In this document: positions 16,571 to 23,756 of the stretch, one piece after another
Position numbering within the stretch: position 1 is the first letter of the stretch
Layout of the letters: each line of letters starts with the position of its first letter
Assembly (NCBI GenBank): GCA_036389195.1
Contig: DASVQH010000446.1
Location: 1-38,758, forward strand
Direction: 5' to 3'
DNA from: JACCYI01 sp036389195
Lineage (GTDB): Bacteria; Actinomycetota; Thermoleophilia; Solirubrobacterales; Solirubrobacteraceae
DNA: 38,758 bases
Position numbers and translations under genes: made by a program
The notes under the pieces: model-generated
What the model saw: the letters and a program-made list of their open reading frames with translations, nothing else
What the model was told of the DNA's origin: nothing
Databases searched by the model: none

Positions 16571-16603
16571 GACCACCCCTGGCGCGCCGTCCGCCTGCCG
16601 GTA

Positions 16604-16609
16604 TATGGT
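16604..16609 (+). promoter_or_regulatory. -10 box for a leaderless start of the DUF2269-type gene
   Basis: TATGGT fits TANNNT and sits exactly 6 nt before the GTG at 16616, in the 45-bp gap after the ABC ATPase gene. It suggests an internal promoter in addition to read-through. Confidence 0.4.
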
Positions 16610-16615
16610 CGGCCC

Positions 16616-17080
16616 GTGACCTTCTACGAGCTGCTGAAGACCATCCACGTCCTCGCGATGGCGACGTGGTTCGGCTCGGCCGTGGCGATCAACGTGATCG
16701 GCGTCCGCGCGCTGCGGGGCGAGGATGGGGCCGCGTTCCCGTCGTTCGGCATGAACGCCGGCTGGTGGGCGAGCAAGGCCCATCCGGCGGCCGGCGTCGT
16801 CCTGCTGATCACGGGCTTCGCGATGGTCGGCGACCACGACCTCTCGATCGGGGATCCGTGGATCAGCATCGCCATCGCCGGCCTGGTGATCGCCATGGGG
16901 ATCGGCGGGGCGCTGATCGGGCGGGCGTCCGGCCAGCTGACCGCCGCGCTGCAGCAGTCCCGGGGGACGATGACGGAGCAGACGCAGAGGCTCGGGGAGC
17001 AGGTCCTGCGCTACTCCCAGTTCGAGATCCTGGTCCTGGTGATCGTGATCGCGGACATGGTGTTCAAGCCCGGTAGCTAG
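16616..17080 (+). CDS. DUF2269-type integral membrane protein
   Basis: 154 aa with four predicted membrane segments. The opening MTFYELLKTIHVLAMATWFG resembles DUF2269/CopD-like proteins (FYELLLxxHVLxxxxWxG), and SKAHPAAGVVLLITGFAMVG follows. The start codon is GTG. It lies between the ATPase (ends 16570) and the permease (starts 17090) of an ABC exporter, an unexpected place for this family. It could be an accessory membrane subunit or simply an inserted gene. TAGCCT, the -10 candidate of the permease, overlaps this gene's stop codon. Confidence 0.7.
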   Translation: MTFYELLKTIHVLAMATWFGSAVAINVIGVRALRGEDGAAFPSFGMNAGWWASKAHPAAGVVLLITGFAMVGDHDLSIGDPWISIAIAGLVIAMGIGGALIGRASGQLTAALQQSRGTMTEQTQRLGEQVLRYSQFEILVLVIVIADMVFKPGS

Positions 17081-17089
17081 CCTCGGGGC

Positions 17090-17860
17090 GTGGACGGCGC
17101 CTCGCACCGCGGCCTGATCGCCCTCTCGGGGCGCGAGGTCGCGCGCGTCACCAAGCTGTGGACGCAGACCGTCGCCGCGCCGATCATCTCCAGCGCGCTG
17201 TTCATCGTCGTCTTCGGGCTCTCGCTCGGGGACCGCATCCGCGAGATCGACGGCGTCCCGTACGACCAGTTCATCGTCCCGGGGCTGGTCGCGATGGGCA
17301 TGGCGCAGGCCGCCTACGCCAACAACTCCTCCAGCGTCTTCCAGGCGCGGTTCGACCGCTACCTCAACGACGTCCTCGCCGCCCCGATGCGGTCGTGGGA
17401 GATCAACCTCGCGCTCTCGCTCGGCGGCGCCGTCCGCGCGCTGCTGATCGGCGGCGGGCTGCTGGCCGTGGCGATCCCGCTCACCGGCGTGCCGGTGCGC
17501 GAGCCGCTCGTGCTGGCGCTGGCCATCGCGCTCATGCTCGTGCTGTTCTGCTCGCTCGGCGTGGTCGTCGGGATCCACGCCGAGTCCTGGGACCACACGG
17601 CGTTCATCACGAACATCGTGATCCTGCCGCTCTCCTTCCTCGGCGGCGTCTTCTACTCGATCGACACGCTGCCCTCGCCGTGGCACGAGGTCTCCCACGC
17701 CAACCCGATCTTCTACCTGATCGGCGGGGTCCGCTACGGGTTCCTGGGGACGAGCGACGTCCCGGTGTGGCTGTGCCTGAGCGTGACCGCCACGCTGGCC
17801 GCGCTGTGCGTGGGCTGGAGCGCCTGGCTGTTCGCCACCGGGCGCCGCCTGAAGCCCTAG
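17090..17860 (+). CDS. ABC-2 type transporter permease
   Basis: 256 aa with six predicted membrane helices, as in DrrB/YadH/NodJ permeases. Characteristic parts are LWTQTVAAPIISSALFIVVFGLSLG, FIVPGLVAMGMAQAAYANNSSSVFQARFD, and the late FLGGVFYSIDTLPSPWHEVSHANPIFYLIGGVRYGFLG. It should form the membrane channel for the ATPase at 15803. The GTG start follows TAGCCT (17078-17083) by 6 nt. Its TAG stop shares CTAG (17857-17860) with the convergent gene. The exported substrate is unknown. Confidence 0.88.
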   Translation: MDGASHRGLIALSGREVARVTKLWTQTVAAPIISSALFIVVFGLSLGDRIREIDGVPYDQFIVPGLVAMGMAQAAYANNSSSVFQARFDRYLNDVLAAPMRSWEINLALSLGGAVRALLIGGGLLAVAIPLTGVPVREPLVLALAIALMLVLFCSLGVVVGIHAESWDHTAFITNIVILPLSFLGGVFYSIDTLPSPWHEVSHANPIFYLIGGVRYGFLGTSDVPVWLCLSVTATLAALCVGWSAWLFATGRRLKP

Positions 17861-18531
17861 GGCGGGGTCACCACGCCGCCGGTCCGCTCGTCGATCGAGC
17901 GCAGGCGGGCCAGCGCCTCCCTCTGGACTGCCAGCGTCTCGCGCTGGACGGCCAGCGTCTGGCCCTGCACGTCGAGCGTGCGCCGCTGGACGTCGGCGAG
18001 CACGAGGCCGATGCGGCGGGCCTCGCGACCCAGGCGCACGCCTTCCTGAGCCAGCCCGACCACGTCGGCGGCCTCGGCCCGGCGCGCCAGCCGCCCGGCG
18101 CCGGCGATCAGCGGCAGCAGCTGGCCCTGGCGGTTCAGCGAGCGCGCCAGCCGGCCGGTGTCGGCGATGGCCCGCGGCGCCCCGGCGCTGCGCAGGTCGG
18201 CGACGAGCGGCCGGGCGTCGTCGAGCAGCGGCGCGCTCTCGCGCGCGAGCGGCGTCGCGGCGCGCACGAGCCGGTCGGCGCGCCGCTCCATGCCGCGCAG
18301 CTCGGGCTGCCGGCGGGCGGCGTCGGCCAGCAGCGGCTGGGCGGTTCGCAGCACGGGCAGCGCCTCCTCCAGCAGTCGCGCCGCCTTGCGGTCCTGCGCG
18401 CCCACGACCCGGCGCTGGGAGAGGATCCCGGCCAGGTTGGCCGACAGCAGCGCGATCATGAGCACCGCGAAGACGGCGAGCACGAGCGAGGCCGGGCGCG
18501 ACAACGTCACGGTCTGCGGGGAACCGGTCAC
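17857..18531 (-). CDS. Membrane-anchored coiled-coil protein of unknown function
   Basis: 224 aa from the GTG at 18531, which has AGGGAG at good spacing; a longer ATG start (18564) is less likely. One membrane segment (about 12-34, ASLVLAVFAVLMIALLSANLAG) is followed by a long Arg/Ala/Leu-rich helix. Near the C-terminus four heptads repeat almost exactly (RTLDVQG, QTLAVQR, ETLAVQR, EALARLR), encoded by imperfect 21-bp tandem repeats (17923-18000). The protein should form a parallel coiled coil outside the membrane or in the cytosol; topology is not certain. Its stop shares CTAG with the ABC permease gene. Confidence 0.65.
   Translation of the reverse strand: MTGSPQTVTLSRPASLVLAVFAVLMIALLSANLAGILSQRRVVGAQDRKAARLLEEALPVLRTAQPLLADAARRQPELRGMERRADRLVRAATPLARESAPLLDDARPLVADLRSAGAPRAIADTGRLARSLNRQGQLLPLIAGAGRLARRAEAADVVGLAQEGVRLGREARRIGLVLADVQRRTLDVQGQTLAVQRETLAVQREALARLRSIDERTGGVVTPP
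17923..18000. repeat. 21-bp imperfect tandem repeat encoding coiled-coil heptads
   Basis: Units 17923-17943, 17944-17964 and 17965-17985, plus part of a fourth, share CTGGACGNCCAGCGTCT-like sequence. Each 21-bp unit encodes one heptad of the gene at 17857-18531, so copy number can change without a frameshift. Confidence 0.6.
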
Positions 18532-18596
18532 TGCGGCTCCCTGCCCCGCGCAGGCGCGGCCCAATCTTCCCCCGTGCCCTAAGGTCGCCGCTCGAC

Positions 18597-19211
18597 GTGT
18601 TCGAGCTCAACGCCCCCAACGTCCTGACGCTCTTCCGGATCGTCCTCGTCCCGGTCCTGGTGGCGGCGCTGCTGTCGAGCCGCGACGACGGCGACCTGAT
18701 CGCCGCGGGCGTGTTCGCGCTGGCCAGCCTCACCGACGCCCTGGACGGCTACATCGCGCGCCGCAACCGCTCCGTCACGGCGTTCGGCAAGCTCATGGAC
18801 CCGCTGGCCGACAAGCTCCTGGTCACCGCCGCGCTCGTGGGGCTGGTCTCGCTCGACCGGCTGACCGCCTGGGCCGCGATGGTCATCATCGCCCGGGAGT
18901 TCGCGGTCACCGGGCTGCGCCTGCTGGCCGTCGAGCAGGGCCACGTCATCGCGGCGAGCGTCTGGGGGAAGCTCAAGACCACGGCGCAGATCGCCATGGT
19001 GCTGGCGCTGATCGCCGTCCACGGCTCGCCCGCGTGGCTCGACGTGCTCGTCTACGTCACCGTGGTCGTGACGGTCGCGTCGGGTGCGGAGTACTTCGTC
19101 CGGCTGCGCCGGCTGCTGGCCGACGACCCGGCCGGCCTGCCGGCCGACCCCGGCGAGCCGGCCTCAGACCCGGCCGTCGAGCCAGTCGCGCATCGAGACG
19201 TGACGCGCTGA
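18597..19211 (+). CDS. pgsA: CDP-diacylglycerol-glycerol-3-phosphate 3-phosphatidyltransferase
   Basis: 204 aa. The CDP-alcohol phosphotransferase signature DG-x2-AR-x8-G-x3-D-x3-D is complete in DALDGYIARRNRSVTAFGKL and the following MDPLADK. Four to five membrane helices and the opening NAPNVLTLFRIVLVPVL are typical. The enzyme makes phosphatidylglycerolphosphate, the first committed step of phosphatidylglycerol and cardiolipin synthesis in the membrane. The C-terminal 25 residues are Pro/Asp-rich and non-conserved, and this part overlaps the convergent folE2 gene by 48 bp. The GTG start lies 11 nt after TAAGGT (18580-18585). Another CDP-alcohol phosphotransferase activity is possible but less likely. 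Confidence 0.88.
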   Translation: MFELNAPNVLTLFRIVLVPVLVAALLSSRDDGDLIAAGVFALASLTDALDGYIARRNRSVTAFGKLMDPLADKLLVTAALVGLVSLDRLTAWAAMVIIAREFAVTGLRLLAVEQGHVIAASVWGKLKTTAQIAMVLALIAVHGSPAWLDVLVYVTVVVTVASGAEYFVRLRRLLADDPAGLPADPGEPASDPAVEPVAHRDVTR

Positions 19212-20147
19212 GCCGTCGCCCGACGCGACCTCGCGCCGCAGCTCCCCGAGCAGCCCGAAGCGCTCCGCGACGACGTTGTGCTGATGGATCGTCTCGAGGT
19301 TCTCCTGGCGGGCGGAGACGAAGGCGCCCTCCGGCAGGCCGGTGAACGTCGTCACGACCCCGCCGATCATCTCGCGCACGCAGTCCTCGACGAACCGCGG
19401 GCGGCGGTGGGCCTTCTCGACGACCGCGCCCTCGTCGGAGCGCTTCATCAGCTCGTAGATCTCCGACGACATCGAGCCCTCGACGATCTCCAGCAGCGTC
19501 GCGGCCTCGATCACCGTGTCGTCGCCCTCGGGCACGCCGATGTGCAGCGTCCCCAGGCCGCGCTGGTTGTGCGTGGCGACGGGGACGGCCTCGAGGATGC
19601 GCTCGATCTCCGCCTCCCCGTAGCCCTCCGCGCCGAGCCGCTCGCGCGCGCTCGCGGCGACCAGCCCCTGCGCGCACGGGCACGCGGTCATGCCCTGGGC
19701 GGCGACGCCGACCAGCCGGCGCGTCCCGTGCTCCCCGGCGATGGCCGAGCCGTAGAGCGTGTAGATCTCCTGCGTCTGGATGCCGGACACCGGCGCGGGG
19801 CGGTGCTCGGGGTAGCGCGCGGCGATCGTCACCTCGGCCCGGCGCGCGCCCTGGCGGTCGCGGATGCGCTCGGCGATGTGCTCGGCCAGCGTCTCGGCGC
19901 GGAACCCGGCCTCGCCGAGGATGACCTCGCCGATCGCCTCGTTGACGACCTCCTCGAAGCGCGACATGTGCGCGCCCTTCTGATGCGGGCCGAGGTCGAC
20001 GTAGCACTCCAGCGTCGCCGAGAACAGCTGCTCGGCGCCGCCCTGGCGGATGCGGATGACCTTCTCGACGCCCGTCACGCCGACGCGGCTGAGCGACACG
20101 CGGAGGGCCGGAAGCTGGGCTTGGACGTCCTCGAGGGTGACCGTCAT
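19164..20147 (-). CDS. folE2: GTP cyclohydrolase of the FolE2/MptA type
   Basis: 327 aa. Hallmarks are GPHQKGAHMSRF, the MTACPCAQ segment with the metal-binding Cys, and VATHNQRGLGTLHIG. These enzymes convert GTP to dihydroneopterin triphosphate (FolE2) or its cyclic phosphate (MptA), the first step of folate or pterin synthesis. The sequence does not let me separate the two activities. No folB, folK or folP is present in this window. TACAGT (20158-20163, minus strand) lies 10 nt before the ATG. The 3' end overlaps the convergent pgsA by 48 bp. No riboswitch-like structure was recognised upstream. Confidence 0.88.
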   Translation of the reverse strand: MTVTLEDVQAQLPALRVSLSRVGVTGVEKVIRIRQGGAEQLFSATLECYVDLGPHQKGAHMSRFEEVVNEAIGEVILGEAGFRAETLAEHIAERIRDRQGARRAEVTIAARYPEHRPAPVSGIQTQEIYTLYGSAIAGEHGTRRLVGVAAQGMTACPCAQGLVAASARERLGAEGYGEAEIERILEAVPVATHNQRGLGTLHIGVPEGDDTVIEAATLLEIVEGSMSSEIYELMKRSDEGAVVEKAHRRPRFVEDCVREMIGGVVTTFTGLPEGAFVSARQENLETIHQHNVVAERFGLLGELRREVASGDGSARHVSMRDWLDGRV

Positions 20148-20256
20148 GACCCGTCCGACTGTACCGAGCGGGCGACTCGTCCTTTTTCGGTACCTACATG
20201 AATTTTCGATCCCGCGCCAAAGTGAGCGTTCTCGTCCGTTGCTTGGAGTAGGAAGG

Positions 20257-20294
20257 CGCGGAGCACTCGCTTCGCGGATCAAGTTTCGGAGGGG
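20257..20294 (+). promoter_or_regulatory. 8-bp hairpin and strong Shine-Dalgarno before the sigma factor start
   Basis: CGCGGAGC and GCTTCGCG (20257-20264, 20269-20276) pair over 8 bp, with one G-U, around the tetraloop ACTC. The hairpin ends about 10 nt before GGAGGGG (20288-20294), which decides the TTG start at 20300 with a 5-nt spacer. An ATG inside that spacer (20295) opens the two-codon frame ATG AGT TGA, whose stop overlaps the TTG. Confidence 0.5.
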
Positions 20295-20299
20295 ATGAG

Positions 20300-21442
20300 T
20301 TGAGCACCAAGACTGAAGGTCTGCTCATGGACGAGGCGCCGATTGCCGAGCTCGATGAGCTGCGTCCCCTGATCGCGGAAGGGCACGAGCGTGGCTATCT
20401 CACGTTCGACGAGCTCGCGCGCTGCCTCGAGGAGGTGGAGGTCACCAAGGAGCAGGTCGTCGAGCTCCACGGCTACCTCGAGGAGCAGGGCATCGAGGTC
20501 GTCGCGGGCGACAGCCGCCCGGCCGCGGCCCAGGGGCGTGGGTCCGCCGTCGCCGATCGCGAGAGCGCCGCCGCCGCCGAGGCGGCCAAGAAGCCGGTGG
20601 TCGACCTGACCGTCGAGCCGTCGCTGGACTCGCTGCGGCTGTACCTGCGCTCGATCGGCCGCGTCCAGCTCCTGACGGCCGAGCGCGAGGTCGCGCTCGC
20701 CCGCCGCATCGAGCGGGGCGACCTGGAGGCCAAGCAGGAGATGGTCGAGGCCAACCTGCGCCTCGTCGTGTCGATCGCCAAGGGCTACCTCGGCCGCGGG
20801 CTGTCGTTCCTCGACCTCATCCAGGAGGGCTCGCTCGGGCTCATCCGCGCCGTGGAGAAGTTCGACTACCGCCGGGGCTACAAGTTCTCGACCTACGCGA
20901 CGTGGTGGATCCGCCAGGCCGTCACCCGCGCGATCGCCGACAAGGGCCGCACGATCCGCATCCCGGTGCACATGGTCGAGCGCCTCAACAAGGTCGTGCA
21001 CGTCGAGCGCCAGCTCGTCCAGCAGCTCGGCCGCGAGCCCTCGCCCGAGGAGATCGCCGTCGAGCTCGAGTGCCACCCGCGCGAGGTCCGCGACATCCTG
21101 CGCATGGCCCAGCAGCCGGTGTCGCTGGAGAAGCCGGTCGGCGAGGAGGAGGAGTCGGAGCTCGGCGACTTCGTCGAGGACGAGGCGGCCGTCTCGCCGT
21201 TCGAGCAGGCCTCGGAGTCGCTGCGGCGCGAGAACGTCCGCCGCGCGCTCGACGCCCTGCCGACCCGCGAGCGCGAGGTGATCGAGATGCGCTTCGGCCT
21301 CACCGGCGGGCGCCCGTGCACGCTGGAGGAGGTCGGCCAGGCGTTCAACGTGACCCGGGAGCGCATCCGGCAGATCGAGACCCACACCCTCAAGAAGCTC
21401 GAGTCGCTCCCCGAGGCGCAGCGGCTGCGCGACGCCGGGTAG
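20300..21442 (+). CDS. rpoD: RNA polymerase primary sigma factor (sigma-70)
   Basis: 380 aa. Region 1.2 (SLRLYLRSIGRVQLLTAEREVALARRIERGD), the complete region 2 (EANLRLVVSIAKGYLGRGLSFLDLIQEGSLGLIRAVEKFDYRRGYKFSTYATWWIRQ in successive blocks), region 3 and the region 4.2 helix-turn-helix (TLEEVGQAFNVTRERIRQIE) are all present. It directs core RNA polymerase to most promoters. At 380 aa it is shorter than Streptomyces HrdB because the region 1.1 extension is short. The start is a TTG with a strong Shine-Dalgarno; the ATG at codon 10 is an alternative. Element B starts 8 nt after the stop codon. Confidence 0.93.
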   Translation: MSTKTEGLLMDEAPIAELDELRPLIAEGHERGYLTFDELARCLEEVEVTKEQVVELHGYLEEQGIEVVAGDSRPAAAQGRGSAVADRESAAAAEAAKKPVVDLTVEPSLDSLRLYLRSIGRVQLLTAEREVALARRIERGDLEAKQEMVEANLRLVVSIAKGYLGRGLSFLDLIQEGSLGLIRAVEKFDYRRGYKFSTYATWWIRQAVTRAIADKGRTIRIPVHMVERLNKVVHVERQLVQQLGREPSPEEIAVELECHPREVRDILRMAQQPVSLEKPVGEEEESELGDFVEDEAAVSPFEQASESLRRENVRRALDALPTREREVIEMRFGLTGGRPCTLEEVGQAFNVTRERIRQIETHTLKKLESLPEAQRLRDAG

Positions 21443-21449
21443 CGGTCAG

Positions 21450-21564
21450 GACGAACAACCTCAACCGCGCGCTCGCTCCGGGCGCTCTGTTGAGGTTGTT
21501 CTCACAGAGCAGGGACAAGTTCAACACCGGTGCTCCGCGCGGCACGTCGTTGAGGTTGTTCGTC
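21450..21564. repeat. Element B: two hairpins at 60-bp pitch, downstream of rpoD
   Basis: The outer arms GACGAACAACCTCAAC (21450-21465) and GTTGAGGTTGTTCGTC (21549-21564) are perfect 16-bp reverse complements. Between them lie GTTGAGGTTGTTC (21489-21501) and a weaker forward copy GGACAAGTTCAAC (21513-21525). Forward arms end at 21465 and 21525 and reverse arms start at 21489 and 21549, each exactly 60 bp apart. The geometry equals that of element A (8182-8385), and both carry CGTTGAGG in a right arm. It may act as the rpoD terminator, but there is no U-tract. No gene is encoded here. Confidence 0.7.
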
Positions 21565-21611
21565 CTCCGAGACGCACCTGGCGGAGCACGCCCCGGCGGC
21601 CGACTGATCGG

Positions 21612-21617
21612 TATGAT
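21612..21617 (+). promoter_or_regulatory. -10 box of the tRNA-Tyr gene
   Basis: TATGAT matches the consensus at five of six positions and lies 11 nt before the tRNA. No good -35 was seen at the expected distance. Confidence 0.5.
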
Positions 21618-21628
21618 GCACGCCCTCT

Positions 21629-21710
21629 GGCGGGGTTCCAGAGCGGTCAAATGGGCTCGGCTGTAAACCGAGTGTCTCGTACTTCGCAGGTTCGAATCCT
21701 GCCCCCGCCA
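21629..21710 (+). tRNA. tRNA-Tyr (GTA)
   Basis: Acceptor stem GGCGGGG with CCCCGCC plus discriminator A, anticodon stem CTCGG/CCGAG around CTGTAAA (anticodon GTA), a long class II variable arm, and T arm GCAGG-TTCGAAT-CCTGC. CCA is not encoded. A terminator follows at 21721. Confidence 0.96.
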
Positions 21711-21720
21711 CTCTCCTTGG

Positions 21721-21750
21721 AAGGGCCGCCGAGCGGCCCTTTCGTCGTCT
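21721..21750 (+). terminator. Intrinsic terminator after tRNA-Tyr
   Basis: AAGGGCCGC (21721-21729), loop CGA, GCGGCCCTT (21733-21741), followed by the T-rich TCGTCGTCT. Position and structure fit Rho-independent termination of the tRNA transcript. Confidence 0.75.
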
Positions 21751-21776
21751 TGGGGCTCCCTGGGTAGAGAACCGCC

Positions 21777-22370
21777 GTGGCCCTGGATCCCGGCACGCCG
21801 TACGAGCTGCGCGACGGCTCGACGGTGCTCATCCGCCCGATCGACGCCGACGACGGCGCGGCGCTCGCGGCGGCGTTCGAGCGGCTGAGCGCGGAGTCGC
21901 GGTACCGGCGGTTCTTCGTCCCGATGGCGCGGCTCAGCAGCTCGACGCTCGCCTACCTGACCCGGGTCGACCACCACGACCACGAGGCGCTGGTGGCCGT
22001 CGACCCGGAGACGCGCGAGGGGGTCGGGGTAGCGCGGTTCGTCCGGCTCGAGGACCGCGCCGCCGCGGAGACGGCGGTGACCGTGGCCGACGCCTGGCAG
22101 GGCCGCGGGCTCGGGACGCTCTTGCTCGAGCTGCTCGCCGCGCGGGCGCGCGAGGAGCGGATCGAGCGGTTCACCGCGGTCCTCCTCGCTCACAACGACT
22201 CGATGCTCGACCTCCTCAAGCGCCTCGGCCCGACGCGCCTGCTCGACCGGGCGGCGGGGACGGTGGAGATCGAGGCGGTGCTGCCGGCCGACGGCGTCGG
22301 CGCGCACTTGGGCGGGCTGATGAGGGTCGCCGGCGAGCAGACGCCGCCGCCCGAGCCCGCGCCAAGCTAG
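21777..22370 (+). CDS. GNAT-family N-acetyltransferase
   Basis: 197 aa. The acetyl-CoA loop QGRGLGTLLLELLAARAREE (motif A) is clear, preceded by TVADAWQG and followed by AVLLAHNDSMLDLLKRLG (motif B). The N-terminal LRDGSTVLIRPIDADDGAAL and the RYRRFF segment are common in the stand-alone acetyltransferases related to the C-terminal part of protein-lysine acetyltransferases. The acceptor is unknown; protein or small-molecule amines are both possible. The GTG start lies 6 nt after TAGAGA. Its TAG stop shares CTAG (22367-22370) with the convergent gene. Confidence 0.82.
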   Translation: MALDPGTPYELRDGSTVLIRPIDADDGAALAAAFERLSAESRYRRFFVPMARLSSSTLAYLTRVDHHDHEALVAVDPETREGVGVARFVRLEDRAAAETAVTVADAWQGRGLGTLLLELLAARAREERIERFTAVLLAHNDSMLDLLKRLGPTRLLDRAAGTVEIEAVLPADGVGAHLGGLMRVAGEQTPPPEPAPS

Positions 22371-22717
22371 GCCGCGACCTCGCCGCCCGAGGACTCGTGC
22401 AGGAGGAAGCCGGCGGCGTCCAGCACGCCGCGGTCGCGCAGGCGGCACAGGCGCATGATCGGCTCGTCGTCCTCAGAGCGCCACGCCGCCACCGCGGCGG
22501 AGTCGGCCACCGCTTCGAGCCCGAACCGGGTGGGCTCGTCGACGGCCTGGCGCAGCCACGCGAGGTCGTCGGAGATGCGGCGGGGGCGGTCGGGCGGGAC
22601 GGGCGCGAACGGATCGTCGTTCGTGCGTCGTTCGGGGGTGCCGGGCGGCCGGGTCAGCGCGACGCCGAGCGCCGTGTACCAGTCCGGCTTGGGACCCACC
22701 AGCTCGAGCATGGCCAT
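22367..22717 (-). CDS. Small protein of unknown function
   Basis: 116 aa, MAMLELVGPKPDWYTALGVAL at the N-terminus and a C-terminal helix ending FLLHESSGGEVAA. No signal, membrane segment or recognisable domain is visible. The start could also be the ATG two codons later (22711). It faces the SDR gene at 22779 across 61 bp and ends in a CTAG shared with the GNAT gene. Codon use matches its neighbours, which supports a real gene. Confidence 0.55.
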   Translation of the reverse strand: MAMLELVGPKPDWYTALGVALTRPPGTPERRTNDDPFAPVPPDRPRRISDDLAWLRQAVDEPTRFGLEAVADSAAVAAWRSEDDEPIMRLCRLRDRGVLDAAGFLLHESSGGEVAA

Positions 22718-22765
22718 GACGGCGGTTGTGCCCGCGACTGGCGCGCGCGAATCACTGAACCGGCA

Positions 22766-22771
22766 TAGAGT
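22766..22771 (+). promoter_or_regulatory. -10 box for a leaderless start of the SDR gene
   Basis: TAGAGT lies 7 nt before the ATG at 22779. It is the same hexamer as before the 49-aa gene at 6700. No Shine-Dalgarno is visible. Confidence 0.4.
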
Positions 22772-22778
22772 CCGGCGG

Positions 22779-23756
22779 ATGGCAGACCGCACCGCGTTCG
22801 TCACCGGCGGCTCCGGCTTCATCGGCGGCGCGCTCATCCGCCGCCTGACCGCCGACGGCTGGACCGTCCGGGCGCTCGCGCGCTCCGACCAGGCGGCGGC
22901 CAAGGTCCGCGACGCGGGCGCCGAACCGGCACGCGGCGACCTCGCCGACCGCGACGCGCTGCGCGCCGGCGCGAGCGGGTGCACCACCGCCTTCCACGCC
23001 GCCGCCCACCTGGGCGCCTGGGGCGATCGCGCGGCGTTCGAGCGCGACAACGTCGAGGGCACGCGCGCGGTCCTCGAAAGCGCCCGGGCGGCGGGGGTGG
23101 GGCGCTTCGTGCACGTCGGCACCGAGGCCGCGCTGCTGGCCGGCGAGCCGCTGATCGTGGCCGACGAGCGCAACCCGCTGCGCCCCGACTCGCCCGCGCC
23201 GTACTCGGCGACGAAGGCCAGAGCCGAGGCCCTGGTGCTCGCCGCGTCGCGCACCGGGAGCTTCGAGACGGTCTCGATCCGCCCGCGCTTCGTGTGGGGG
23301 AAAGGCGACACGACGCTGCTGCCGATGCTCGTCGAGCAGGCGCGCGCCGGGCGCTTCGCCTGGATCGGCGGCGGGCACCACCTGACCTCCACCACGCACG
23401 TCGACAACACCGTCGAGGGCCTGGTCCTGGGCGCCGAGCGCGGCCGCCCCGGGCACGCCTACTTCGTCCTCGACGGCCCGCCGCGGCACTTCCGCGACGT
23501 CGTGTCCGGCCTGCTGCACTCCCAGGGCGTCGAGCCGCCGACCCGGAGCATCCCCGAGCCGGTCGCCCGTGCCCTGATGGAGGCCGGCGAGACCGCGTGG
23601 GCCGTGCTCCCGCTGCCCGGCGAGCCGCCGCTGCCGCGCTTCGCGTTCTGGGTGGCCAGCCAGGAGTGCACGCTGTCGGATCGCCGCGCGCGCGAAGAGC
23701 TCGGCTACGAGCCCGTCACCTCGGTCGCTGACGGGCTCGCCGCGATGACGCAGTGA
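22779..23756 (+). CDS. Extended SDR: NAD-dependent epimerase/dehydratase or 3-beta-HSD-like
   Basis: 325 aa. The Rossmann motif is TGGSGFIGG (residues 9-17), and the active-site YSATK (Tyr-x3-Lys) follows the conserved HVGTEAAL segment. THVDNTVEGLVLG is typical of the 3-beta-hydroxysteroid dehydrogenase/epimerase branch. It should oxidise or reduce a sugar nucleotide, sterol-like or flavonoid-like alcohol using NAD(P); the substrate is not evident. Its stop overlaps the next start as GTGA (23753-23756), so the adenylate cyclase is translationally coupled to it. Confidence 0.85.
   Translation: MADRTAFVTGGSGFIGGALIRRLTADGWTVRALARSDQAAAKVRDAGAEPARGDLADRDALRAGASGCTTAFHAAAHLGAWGDRAAFERDNVEGTRAVLESARAAGVGRFVHVGTEAALLAGEPLIVADERNPLRPDSPAPYSATKARAEALVLAASRTGSFETVSIRPRFVWGKGDTTLLPMLVEQARAGRFAWIGGGHHLTSTTHVDNTVEGLVLGAERGRPGHAYFVLDGPPRHFRDVVSGLLHSQGVEPPTRSIPEPVARALMEAGETAWAVLPLPGEPPLPRFAFWVASQECTLSDRRAREELGYEPVTSVADGLAAMTQ

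Noticed and set aside
14576..18733. A 1,385-codon minus-strand open frame reaching across the kinase and ABC genes
   Set aside because: Only the last 394 codons (the kinase) carry domains. The rest is antisense to the ABC, DUF2269-type and pgsA genes.
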